64,000 bases of DNA from Hyaloperonospora brassicae (taxonomy: Eukaryota > Oomycota > Peronosporomycetes > Peronosporales > Peronosporaceae): the NCBI GenBank assembly GCA_947650285.1, contig CANTFL010000106.1, forward strand, positions 1-64,000, written 5' to 3'. This document shows, in pieces, positions 1 through 10,416 of the stretch. The notes under the pieces were generated by a model, which did no database searches, had not been told where the DNA came from, and saw only the letters and a program-made list of their open reading frames with translations. The stretch's first letter is position 1. Each line of letters opens with the position of its first letter. The position numbers and the translations under genes were made by a program.

Positions 1-468
1 GATGAAAACCATAAAGTGAGTTTTATTTGTGTTATTCTCTATCCTAAAACGAATATCTGGTAGAAGCCGGTAACTTTCAGCCACCGATTTCGTGCCCTGC
101 CTCCACCGCTTTTTGTTTTACCTATCACTGGGTATTACGTCTCGTAATATACCTTTGGTAAAAACTCTGCTTCGTCATATGCATAATATATTCGGTATTG
201 TGGATGTGGGGGACGTAACTGCGGAAGCGTCGCAGTTCTGGTAAATCCCAAACACCAGGTCGTGCGTGTCAGTCCTAATTCACTTGCACACGACGGGACT
301 CGAACCCGCACTCGCCCGAATAATTCCCCTTCCCAAACGACTGAGTCAATCTGTTGCTCCGTCGATATCGCTAACATTCAACAATATAACCCTGCCAAAG
401 AACAAAACAACTAGTGCTAATATGCAATGTATATCCTACACATGTCGCCGCAACATCACTCACTAACA
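1..468 (-). other. Probable 3' LTR of the copia element, open at the window edge
   Basis: On the minus strand the end of the copia RNase H frame is followed by a purine run (AGGGAGAG) and then TGTTAGTG at 468-461. A polypurine tract followed by TG is the expected junction with a 3' LTR. The other LTR boundary cannot be placed: no matching LTR is visible upstream of gag, and the element may continue past the left edge. A second TGTT start at 383-369 is an alternative boundary. Confidence 0.4.
290..355 (-). repeat. tRNA-like SINE head (RNA polymerase III A and B boxes)
   Basis: Minus-strand B box GGTTCGAGTCC (306-296) matches the pol III consensus exactly. An A-box-like TGACTCAGTCGT lies 41 nt upstream (348-337). 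The T-arm folds (GCGGG / CCCGT) but no matching acceptor stem or anticodon arm is present, so it is not an intact tRNA gene. A tRNA-derived SINE or tRNA pseudogene inside the copia 3' LTR fits best; the 3' end of such a SINE cannot be fixed. Confidence 0.35.
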
Positions 469-500
469 CTCTCCCTATATGTACGTGCGATGTGTGAGCC

Positions 501-2483
501 CTACACCGCCATGCGTAGACCCGCGATGAACTTGGTGTGCTTGTCTCTTGTAAGTGCCTTGGTGAAACCACCCGCGACCATCTCTTCTATCGGCTTGAAC
601 TCGATCGCGATCACTGTACTTGTAACCTTTTCACGCGTAAAGTGAAACTTGATGTCGATGTGTTTTGTGCGCGAGTGATACACGGGATTTTTTACCAGAG
701 CAATGCATCCTTAATTGTCATGGAAAATCGTCGTCGCTATCTTGCGACAGCAGTTTTCGGTCATTATACAGATCTCGAAGCCATTTTGCTTCCTGCGTCG
801 CGCTGTACAGACTCATGTAATCTGCTTCAGTACTTGAAGTGGCGACCGTTGGTTGACGCTTCGATTTCCACGATATCGCGCTCCCATTTACGAAGAAAAC
901 ATATCTTGTTGTCAAGTGCCGCATATCGAGGTCGCCGGCCCAGTTAGCATCCGCGAATCGAATCAGCTCTCCCTTGCTGACACCGCTGAACACGATGCTT
1001 AAATTTTGAGTCGTCTTGAGATACTTGAAAATGCGCTTCGCCGCTGTCCAGTGCCCTCTGTCGTAGCGCTCGCAAAACTTCGCAACTTCGCCAACCGCAT
1101 GCGCGATATCCGGTCGCGTGCATGTGGCGTTGTACATCAACGCGCCTACCAGCTCACTGTATGGGTACTTCGGAACAAACGCTTCCTCTTGACTCATCTT
1201 GACCAGCTTCGAGTTGCTGTCTGCCGGAGTGCGCACGTCCTTGCAGTTCTCAACGCCGAACTTGTCCGGTAGTCGCTTGATGTACGCCTTCTGATTCTTC
1301 TTGATCATTCCATCCACGTGATCGCGATGAATCTCGATCCCGAGGCAGTACTTGAGATCTCTAAGATCTTCGATGCTGGATTCTTCCTTCACCGAGCTCT
1401 TGATACTTGTGATTTGCTCCTTCATCTTGCAGAAAATCATCAAGTCGTCCACGTAGATCACGATGATGCTGTACTCCTCTCTTGACACTCGAATGAGCAC
1501 ACACGGGTCCGCAGCACTGCTCTTAAATTTTTAATCATCCAAATGCTGACTCAACTTGTTGTTCCACTGTCGCGCTGCTTGCTTCGTCCCGTATAGCGCC
1601 TTCAGCAGCAAATATTTCTTTTTCGGGTTGCTTTCATCTTCAATGCCGTCAGGTTGGTCCATGTAGATCTCTTCTTCCACTTCACCTTAGAGGAGAGCCT
1701 TATCAACATCGACGTTCTCTGCCTCCAGGTCTTCAGCCGCAGCGATCGCCAACGCTGTGTTGATTGATTCCTTGCGCGCCACTGGTGCAAAGGTCTCATT
1801 GTAGTCGATTCCAGGACGCTGCATGATCCCTTAGCGACCAAGCGCGCCTTGAACTTGATGATCTCTCCACTCGAATCGCGCTTAATCTTGAATACCCACT
1901 TGCAGCCGACAGCCTTCTTGCTCCGTGGCATTTCCACGAGCTTCCATGTGCTTTGTTCTTCGAAAGACGTCATCTCGCTCTTCATTGCCTGCAGCCACTG
2001 GTCCATGTATTTGCTCTTCATGACTTCTTGATAGCTGGACACTTCCTCCCCATATTCTACAGCCGAAAAACAGTAGAAAGCGTCTAATTTCGCTTTATAG
2101 TCGTCCAGCTTGATATGGCCTCGACGATGGTTTGGGAACTCTTGTTTGTATCGAACCACGCCGCGATTCTTTCGAACCTGCCGCACCATCCACTCTTCTT
2201 TTCCACCTCGTCCGGGTGTGCTGGATGCGCGCGTTGGAATAGTATCGCATGGGCGATCACTTGGAACGCACTGAGAGCTGTTCTGTGCTCGAAGAGGCGA
2301 AGTACGAAACACTTCTTCGGTCACCTGTTCTTCCATGTCTTCATTATCGGGCAGCGGCACCTCCACACTATCCTCATCTTCAATGACTTCGAAGACCCTC
2401 GTGTTTCTGTTTTGCGAACCTGTAGAGATAAAGGGCTCAGCGAAAGTGACGCTTCTTGATATCACAATCGAGCCTTCGTCCAC
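501..2483 (-). pseudogene. pol: copia reverse transcriptase and RNase H
   Basis: A linker with acidic tracts (2483-2100) leads into the RT fingers, with VGCKWVFKIKRD at about 1915-1880. A +1 shift near 1830 then gives YNETFAPVARKESINTALA. Motif A reads VDVDKALL followed by an in-frame TAA (1689-1687). GTKQAARQWNNKLSQHL and SSAADPCVLIRVSREEYS follow, then the catalytic IYVDDL at about 1456-1441. RNase H reads FADANWAGD, STEADYMSL and, to 501, an ending with TKHIDIKFHF and GFTKALTRDKHTKFIAG. An intact copy would convert element RNA to DNA. The RT palm active site itself is intact; the frame is not. Confidence 0.9.
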
Positions 2484-3580
2484 ATGTAGAAGTCGATACG
2501 CCTTCTAATCTTTTGCGTAGCCGAGATAGAAACACTTACACCATAGTCGTCCATCTTCTTCCTCTTCTCCTTCACTACGTGCGCATGGCAGAGCGCACCA
2601 AACACGCGCATGTGGTCGATGCGCGAAACCTTCTTTGAAACCATCTCGAACGGGCTTGAGTTCTTGTTTGACGCGTTCGGCAAAAGGTTTCGGATGTCTG
2701 CCGCTGTCATAAATGCCTCGCACTAGTACGATTTGTCAAGGCCGCTGTCCTAGCAAATGCAGCGCGTCATGTCCACCAGCGTGCGGTTCATGCTCTCCTC
2801 CATCCCGTTCTGCTCCGAATCATAAGAAACCGTGAGCACTTGCTTGACGATCTTTGCCTTGCAAAAGTTGTCCATCGCCGCGTTCCGATACTCGCCGCCG
2901 TTGTCGCTTCGCAGCACCTTGATCGATATTCCGGACGCGGTCTTGATCTCTTTGTAGAACCGCTTGAACGCATTCGCAACGTCGCTCTTCTTTCGCAGCG
3001 GATAGACCGTCAAGTACCGTCTCTATCGAGATAAAAGTCACGATGTAACTGAAGCCGGAATTAGAATCTGGTGTGATAGGTCCAAGAACGTCGGAGAACA
3101 TCACCACGTCTGAGCGAGAACTCTCCCTGTTTTCAGCTTCCTCTTCGCTATACTTGAATGACTTGCGCACTTGCTTTGACGTTGCGCATATGTCACACGC
3201 AACGTTCGACTTCATCTCCGCACTCTTTATTCTTCCGTGCTTGACCATGGCATTCAGTGTCCCATACGACGCGTGGTCCAGTCTTCTATGCCATAGCACA
3301 GTCTCGTCTTCGGCTACGTGGCACTCCGTACCAATATCAACGTTGAGGTACAATAGGAAGCCCTGATTTCTTCCTGTTGCGACCGGTGTGCCTCCACGCT
3401 TCACCACGCACTCGTTGGGCGTAATCTCCACCGTCATGCTGCGCGCTGCCGCAGCCGTGAGTGAAAACAGGTTATTGAACAAATCTTGAAAGTGAAGTTT
3501 ATTCTCAAGGCGAGCGTCGATCCACGCATGCCCTGTCCAAACGCGCAGCTTCACCGTCCCATGTCCGATGACATATAGCT
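2462..3580 (-). pseudogene. pol: copia GAG-pre-integrase and integrase
   Basis: The GAG-pre-integrase motif LWHRRLDHASYGTL is at about 3290-3250, followed by the zinc-binding Cys pair (CDICATSKQ). The integrase core continues with SDNGGEYRN (second catalytic Asp) and QNGMEESMNRT (catalytic Glu), near 2900 and 2800. The C-terminal domain reads NSSPFEMV and HMRVFGALCHAHV at about 2650-2570. At least two frame changes (near 3010 and 2740) break it. An active copy would insert the cDNA into the genome. Confidence 0.85.
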
Positions 3581-4465
3581 TCACGTTGCTCTTCGCTCTT
3601 GATATGTTTCATGCATTGTGCACCTCTTCGTATTCTTCGAACGCATCTCGATCCTTGCACATGTGTGCAGACGCGCCACTCTCCATGACCCATCTGTCAC
3701 TCGCGAAACCTTCGCTTGCGTTAAACGCGACGTTCGACTGGTCATGCTGGTGGTCCCTTGATCCTCGACCGAAGCGACAGTCTCTGGCGTAGTTCCCGAC
3801 CTTTCCACAGCTGTAGCAGGTTCCCGATGGTCCTTTCGCGCGCCGTTCACGTTTCTTCTTTGGTTACTGCTTACCCTTCTTCTTGCCTGTGTAGAGAGCC
3901 GTTGCTTCTTCTACACGTGCAGCCTCCTTCTAGCGCAATTCTTCGGCGATCAACTTGCTCACGAGGTCACTGAAGTCGAAGCTTGTTGACGGACATGCGG
4001 AATACCTGAACCAAGCCCTAGATGATTGAAGGCAGACTCCGCAACAGTACCGCGCACACGTCCTCTTCACTTGATCCGCAGTTCCCGCGCTTGAACTTCA
4101 TGTTGAGGCCCTTCAGCTCCATGACGTGAGCGCTCATGCTTCATGTTGCATACTGGAACGAGGCGAAATTCTCCTTCAGCCAAAGCCGAATCGCCATGTC
4201 TTGGCTGTGATGACACCGCCAACAGTCTTCACGCTTCTTTTGTAGACGGTGAGTCGATGACATACAGCAACTGCGGGTCGCTCAGGTTCAGCACGATCGC
4301 GGCATGGGCTCGCTGTTCCTTTGTCTCATTTGTTGTCTCATCGCCCGCACTTGCGTCCCAAAAGCCCTTCGTCATCAGGTACATCTTCATCTTGTAGCTC
4401 CACAACCCATTGTTCGAGTCGGCGAAAGGCTTGACCTTGAATCCGGAGTCGTTGGTTATGCTCAT
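3581..4465 (-). pseudogene. gag: copia gag and protease (decayed)
   Basis: Starts at an ATG at 4465-4463. The first 78 residues are open and include a gag segment ending in the motif LLYVIDSPSTKEA, similar to UBN2-type copia gags. A nucleocapsid knuckle reads CYSCGKVGNYARDC near 3830-3785: the spacing is canonical C-x2-C-x4-x-x4-C, but the expected His is Asn. The protease active site reads WVMESGASAHM near 3690-3660, where family members have Asp-Ser-Gly; Glu replaces the catalytic Asp. Both changes would disable function. Several frame changes interrupt gag. Products would normally form the virus-like particle and cleave the polyprotein. Confidence 0.8.
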
Positions 4466-4609
4466 AACATTTTAAAAAATCGAACATTGAGTAAATGAAA
4501 TGACCTGTATTAAAATGCGCGCCAGATGCGTTTCGCCCCCCCTCGCCAGGGGCCTCGTCAGTGGCTTGTCAAATTCCAAGTGAGAACTACTTAACCTATG
4601 TATTTATGC

Positions 4610-4751
4610 TACCTAATACAACACATGGAACCCTGTAGAAAATTTCGCATATGCTTTAGTGTAGGTTGAATCTCTGGAGTCGACATAAGTGCAACTTGCG
4701 CTTCCAGCAAAGAGCTTGTAGTCCTTAAATGGACTACAAAATGCTACCAGG
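4610..4751 (-). promoter_or_regulatory. Gypsy leader with primer-binding site and hairpin (truncated element)
   Basis: On the minus strand, immediately inside the LTR at 4752, lies TGGTAGCATTTTGTAGTCC, nearly identical to the primer-binding sites of GypA-1 and GypA-2. It overlaps a perfect 9-bp stem TTGTAGTCC / GGACTACAA (4739-4716) with loop ATTTAA. No gag follows, so only the leader of this element survives next to the copia gag. Confidence 0.7.
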
Positions 4752-5189
4752 TATAACGGGGCACCAACGACTACGTACTGACCTGCCATTACGGATCCAA
4801 TTACCACTGACGATGGTGAAGTTCAGTCCCCTGCTTGGTAGACACAGAATACAGAGGAAGGTAAAGACTAAGGTAAAGACTTTAGTCGTGGTAATATCAT
4901 AACTGCTATTTAATACAATATAATTATATAACTCTTTCTCCTTTTTTGTCCTGCCATACTCATAATAATATAACTAAACGTATGATGAAGTCTACTCACC
5001 ACCAATTGCGCTTAGTCGCGATTGATGGATTGATATCATCACAATATCAACCAATGAGTATACCCTTCGGTCATTCTAACGATATCGCTATACCTGGCAA
5101 TATAAATTTTAAATGGAAAATCAACGTAAAGCTATTCATTGTCAATTTCTTCTCAACGACAATTTCGTGTAACGGGCTATCTTGTTACA
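4752..5189 (-). repeat. LTR of a truncated GypA-group gypsy element
   Basis: A 438-bp LTR in minus orientation. It starts TGTAACAAGATAGCCC at 5189 and ends GTGCCCCGTTATA at 4752, where the terminal CA has decayed to TA. It shares blocks with the GypA-2 LTR and the solo LTR, including the GTACGTAGTCG block near its 3' end, the internal dyad around GGTTGATATTG and the CGCGACTAAGCGC-like block. No second LTR is present within reach, so this is a 5' LTR with leader only. Confidence 0.8.
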
Positions 5190-8100
5190 TGAGATAGGTG
5201 AAAAAAGACCCTTATACGCACTTTCGTTGTCATGGCGAAGAAGTTATACGTGCAACACGGCTCTAGAAAGCTGGCTATGACTTCTAGACACCCTTGGAAG
5301 GAAATGAATAACAGTAGTACGAGACCCGGAACGTGGCGTGGGGGCGCGATTGTAGCAATCGGGGCGCAGTGCAGTAAAAGGAAACTTTAAGCGTCGTGAT
5401 CGCGCAATCCTGCACTTGCCTGTCAGGAACGAAGACTTTATCCAACCTGCCTGAAGAAGGTTGGTATCTGCACGAAGTACAAGCTCGAGTAAAGGAATAA
5501 ACTCTCAGGCATCAATTTTTCGGCAAGGTTGATTTCGCCCGACTACACCCAGGTTGACAATCGTAAGAAGCTCGAGTGCGTGCCGTTATCGGCACATGAT
5601 CCACTTTGACAGCACTTATGGATGTGACCGAGCGCTGGTCTCGCTGAACAGACGACAGTCGGTAACAGTAGTGTCAAAAGTCGAACAGCAGCACCGTGTC
5701 CCCAATCATTATAACATTACAAAAAAGGAGTTTAGAAAGGTACGCTCTTACCCTATAATACGTACACCCACATCCAATCCGGTGATTATAAACCTGTGCA
5801 TTGTGATTCGCGTACCGTATACTGATACGCAGCAGTCTGAAAATGGTATCATTTACCAAGCTGCCATTTTCTGGTATGGTATAACGCCACCCTACCTAGT
5901 ATGACTGAATTTTCATCTTAGTCATACTCGATATCGCAGTGCTGTTTAGCAAAAAAAAACAAACTATTTGTTTCTTTTGCATTTAAGTTTTATATTATGT
6001 TCATAATTACCTTAGACGGATTGACTGGGTATGTAGTTGTCCCCACAGACATTGATCTTTGCAGTTACAGTAAGAGGTATAATCAATACGTGACCCAAAA
6101 CTTAGAATTATTTTATAGTGAGAAAATGTGTAATATTATGAGTACTTATACGGGGAGTACCAGATGAGAGCGAAACTCATTCGCAAGGTTATGTGCTGAC
6201 ACAAAAAAAGACCTGTTTTACGGATGGGTGTGTACGCAGCGCATATTATTTATCTGTCATTTTGTTTTATAATTGTGCAGTTCCTAATTTGGTAGGTTAC
6301 GATACTTCGAGAGGGGCCACTATTTTGGGGGTGTTTGTACGTATTTAAGGGCGAGTGTGTATCTATAAATCTTCGTAATTTTATTTACGCCACACCCACC
6401 ACATCTATAAATCTCACAACAGATATCTTACCCCATTTCTGGCATCTCAGGATTTGTGGAAGGGTGGCGTTTATTGATACTTCCGCTTATAAACATTTTA
6501 AGGTCCACCTTCGTGTATCTATACTGGCTCGTGCACGAAAAAGATCAGGTTAAGTAATCATAAATACTTTGTATCAACGATCTAATGACATATAGGACTT
6601 CGAATCATCATCTGAATGGGATAATCAACTTATCTACCCAAAGCTACTCATGTACTCACTGATGAACCTTCCTTAATCTGATCATTAAGCTTTTCAGATA
6701 CAATGAATCTCAGGTAATACCGCGCCTAAGTCTTATGTAATGCTCAATTTACCTTCTACATGTACCTTTGATGCAGACCATAACAGCACTATGCGTGGCG
6801 CTTGACAATCAAGAGCATCATCGTTGCGTTCGTTTGCTGCTGTGAGAAGAATACGGCATCTCGATCCAAAATAATTACTTTCTGTTGTTAAATAAATTAC
6901 TTTTTATGTCCCCACTCGTTTGCACAGCAGATGGAGCTGTCCCGGTGAAAAGTAATGAGTGCGCCTAAAGTCACCTGTGACATCATACAGATATTAAGAT
7001 GTTAGTTGGTATGGATATGCGGTATGCAGGTGGGATTCAATCAAGCAAAATAATGGATGCCGAGCGTAAGTAAGGTTGATTTTGCTCGGGTATTCTTGCC
7101 ATTTTAATTCGATAAATTTGACAACTAAGAGCTGGACAATTACGTAAATATAAATTAGATCGTTACTCTTTTGGATGGGGTGCGTTTAGAATTTACAATG
7201 AGGGGTGAGAACGTTGAAGAACCCTATGGCTTTGGCTTTTATTTGTGGTAGTTTGAGATTGTTTACAGGGAAGAAAAGAAAGGACACGCTCTAGATTTCC
7301 ATATCGTACGACGTCATCGCTGAAAGGGTTGTCGAGGGAATCATCGAAAGCTGCATCTGTATACACGGATTCACCTTTATTTGATCAATGAAGAAACGCT
7401 TGAAGCAATACTGCCGTAATAAAAGCTCTGAAATTACATAGGTTATATAATAACGTTCATTTACAGGTGTTCTTCATAGAGAGAAAGATTTTTTAATTAG
7501 ACTATGATAAACTTATTGAGTCTGTGTGAAACATCTACGTTACTCGTCATCGCGACAGTTATATGTTTTTACAATTCTTTCATTATTTTTAAGATTGACG
7601 CTGGCCATCGTGCTTATCCAGCGCGAGACAAGCTTTAAAGGTTACCTTGTACCTAAACTAATTCTCGGAGTCTCGTCGGGGGAAGACCGTTCCGTTGTCC
7701 GCCAAGTGCAGGAAGTACAAACACAAACCGACGTGAATTTGCATATTGACACATACTTTACCAGTTGCGCATGTAACTTTTGCTTCGAAAAGATTGAATA
7801 AATGCAGTAAATTGCGCTGCTTAATCAAGATGTAACTAAGTGCTCGATCACATAGCGTCTTAGATGCTGTCGACAAACGCTCGATCAAACGACGTTTATG
7901 AGCGATTCATGGCTATCTATAACCCTTTAGAATTATGTGCAAGGTGTCTGACACTCCCGAGCCAGGAAGACAGGCGAGTGTAGCTGAGATTCGTGGCAGC
8001 CCGCCAGAGTTAGCGAGTCGTTGCCGAAAACTGTGGTGAACAATTCGAGGCAGACGCGTAAACAATCTTTTTACCAATGAAGTGGCGCGCGTATGTTCTG

Positions 8101-9184
8101 AGGATAAACGCACTGAGTTGCTTAAAGCCAGACTTCAAAAGCGATGGCTGCTGGAAGACGTCGTGGACTATACGACTCAGAACACGACCTCGTTGCGCTC
8201 ACCCTAAACACGTGTGATGCAGATAGAGGTCATGAGAAGCCATGCGTATCCTTTGACCCATTCCTCCGCCTAAAAATTGTCTTTAAACCTCTCAAGCAGC
8301 CTATCCCGCATTAGAGCCGATATCGCCAAGCTTTACTGCTCGACCAAATATCGAAACAAGTTGCCACGCTAGGTGGCGGTCAGTAGCTCCCGTCCATTGA
8401 CTGAAGATTCTACCCCAACAAACGCGCTTCATCGAACCCAAAGGTTTTTGTAGACCGCGTAATGCCAACTAAACTACCTCGGCGCTCGGTGGACAAGTCT
8501 TATATTCTAAAACAAAGGGGTTTTGCTGATTCGACAATTTAGGCTCCGGGACAACCTCGACTTAGTTGGGAAAGAGGAATACGCCAGAATGATAGCGGTT
8601 CACCATTGCTAAACACGACGCTTGTTAGTGACGTCAACAAGATCGATGTATACAAGCCGGCTTACTGCTGGCGAGATATTGATTAGACGTGACAGCGCTA
8701 AGTCGTGACGTCAACACGATCAACGGGTAGAAAGTCATGGATGCTGCCTACGAGAGATAGCTCCATCTACGCAACGTAAATTCAGCAGCTGGTAGGACCT
8801 AGGCTCTTTGCGTGCGGCCGTATATACTCTTTCGAGATGGAACATTCAAGCTACCGTGTACGGATGTATCGTTGTATCGTGGAATTCCATCCTGTAGCCA
8901 GATCCCGACTGTGTGTGTATCGCAAGAGTTTGTGGTGTGGTAGGCTTCGTGTAATTATATATGCTCAAGGGTAAAAAGCGCCAAACGAGTAGTCGAGATC
9001 GTGCGACAGCATGTTGGGGCTTTTAAACGTATTACAGACGAAAAGAAAAGGTCGGTAGCGCTTTGGCACATGCGCATCAGCTGCACACTATTAGACCATC
9101 TTACAAACAGCCATTTACATGCTCAGCGACAGAAATGTGAAGGGGATGGATGTGACTTTTTTTGGTCATCGTACCCAGCGCAAG
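5190..9184. other. Gene-free region
   Basis: AT-rich sequence with no ORF that looks coding; the longest frames (about 90-116 codons) have no recognisable motif or biased composition. A short direct repeat around GTGACGTCAACA occurs near 8628 and 8705. One tRNA-like element is listed separately at 8428-8486. Probably eroded transposon remnants. Confidence 0.6.
8428..8486 (-). repeat. tRNA-derived SINE head or tRNA pseudogene
   Basis: Minus-strand A box TAGTTTAGTTGG (8476-8465) fits the pol III consensus, and a B-box-like GGTTCGATGAA (8438-8428) lies 38 nt downstream. The D-stem (GTAG / TTAC) still pairs, but the anticodon and T stems do not, so this is not a functional tRNA. The sequence begins GCGCCGAGG at 8486. 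A SINE head is the most likely explanation. Confidence 0.4.
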
Positions 9185-10360
9185 TGTATTGAAGTCTATC
9201 CGTTACATATAAAATTGTTAGAAATTATCAACTTTTGACCATAATCTTTAGGGAATTGCTATATTCACACCCCCTTTCCTTAGATTTACACCCTTCCTTT
9301 AGATTTTTGAATACAAAATCTCAATTCATTTTAAGATTTGATTTCTGACAAAGGTATTACTCAATACTTTAGGCCATTAATTGGCAAGTAGCACGTAATA
9401 AATACATAATATACTACTCACGCCTGTGGTCTAGCTCATCCAGCGTTTACTATTACGGAACCACGCAATTACATGCTTCCTCCTCCCGAGGTATGGTATG
9501 CAAGTCGGGATCAACTTATGGTTACGGTGCAGACGTTCGCACGTGGCCAATGATAATCTGTTTCGATTTAAACTTTGATTGCAGGAAAGCGTGTCTACCT
9601 TGAATGTTATCGAGGTGCCTTATATGTACCAAAGGTTATAAGAGCGTCAGGGCCAGATCAGCTCACGCCAAATGGATTGACCGTTCTTTTAGTGGAAACT
9701 TTTTAAAAAAAGAGGTAATTGGGAGTTAAACGTGATGAATGGATACGACCATCACGTTTCGTCACTCCATCCGTCTAGTCATTCGACTCCATCGTGGCCT
9801 TAACCTTTTTGCATATGTCGATGCCAGCAGCTGTAGCAGCGCGCAAGTATCGCCCGTGGCCAAGTGGCAGAGAAAGCACTCATATTTGTCAAACGGCGAT
9901 TGCGTACCTTATATATTTAAGACTTTAAAGGAAGGGTGTCAATCTAAGGAAAAAGGGTGTGAATGTAGCAATTGCCTATCTTTATTGATCATATTCGATT
10001 AACATCACTTGAGAAGAGATAATCTTGTCGGAATATTACCCCCAAGGGTAATATTCGTGGGTGCTATACTTCTTGGTTGATGTAACACCTACATCAACCA
10101 AATTAACCACTAATCGCTGCCGGACGCGCTCAATGGGTGGTGAGCAAGAGGACCACATAGGAGATGGTAGTTTGATATAGTTAAACAAAGACAAAGATAG
10201 TTTATTGAAAGAAGCTTAACTATATTAAACACAGTTCTACTTCATCCCTTATATATAGCTTTCGAGTTATGCCTACTTCGCTGCGCTTCCTCGCCAAGTG
10301 TACGTGACGTAGGGCGCACACAATCTTGTGTCGGACTGACTCAAGGCGTGCCCCGTTTCA
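9185..10360 (+). repeat. GypA-1 5' LTR, split by a TIR element
   Basis: Begins TGTATTGAAG and ends CCCCGTTTCA. Removing the insert 9251-9976 and one copy of its 8-bp duplication leaves 442 bp, exactly the length of the 3' LTR. The first 66 bp differ much more from the 3' LTR than the rest, which is about 95% identical. A perfect 11-bp hairpin GAATATTACCC / GGGTAATATTC lies at 10031-10056. A TATATA stretch near 10250 could serve as core promoter. Confidence 0.9.
9251..9976. mobile_element. 726-bp non-autonomous TIR DNA transposon nested in an LTR
   Basis: Left end GGGAATTGCTATATTCACACC and its counterpart at the right end (read on the minus strand GGCAATTGCTACATTCACACC-like) form imperfect TIRs of about 70 bp. 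Both arms contain two subterminal ACACCC-CCTTAGA-type units. Flanks are AATCTTTA (9243-9250) and TATCTTTA (9977-9984), an 8-bp target duplication with one mismatch, which suggests a hAT-type element. No transposase is encoded, so it would have needed one in trans. The surrounding LTR aligns continuously across the insertion. Confidence 0.8.
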
Positions 10361-10362
10361 CC

Positions 10363-10396
10363 TGGTAGCACTTTGTAGTCCATCCAGGGACTACAA
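10363..10396 (+). promoter_or_regulatory. Primer-binding site and overlapping hairpin of GypA-1
   Basis: TGGTAGCACTTTGTAGTCC starts two bases after the LTR, the usual place for minus-strand DNA priming by a tRNA 3' end (…GTGCTACCA). Its last 9 bases, TTGTAGTCC (10373-10381), pair perfectly with GGACTACAA (10388-10396) across a 6-nt loop. The primer tRNA identity is not determined. Confidence 0.75.
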
Positions 10397-10416
10397 CCAC
10401 ATTGTTAGACATAAAC

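Larger units (their letters stand above)
469..4465 (-). mobile_element. Ty1/copia retrotransposon internal region
   Basis: Domains follow copia order on the minus strand: gag, CCHC knuckle, protease, GAG-pre-integrase, integrase, reverse transcriptase, RNase H. Integrase before RT separates copia from gypsy. The reading frame is broken by frameshifts and stops (near 1830, at 1689-1687 and around 2740), so this copy is dead, but long stretches stay readable, suggesting moderate age. The 5' LTR is not recognisable; a truncated GypA-group gypsy leader and LTR begins within 150 bp upstream of gag and may have replaced it. Confidence 0.9.

Noticed and set aside
296..348. Intact tRNA gene
   Set aside because: Only the T-arm and pol III boxes are present; acceptor and anticodon stems are missing.
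7526..7801. Plus-strand frame of 91 codons with a hydrophobic start
   Set aside because: It starts at GTG, not ATG; no recognisable motif, promoter or related copy in the window.
9001..9192. Frame with QRQKCEGDGCDFF just left of GypA-1, considered as GypB gag knuckle
   Set aside because: Cysteine spacing and flanking residues do not match the GypB knuckle at 32790-33000.
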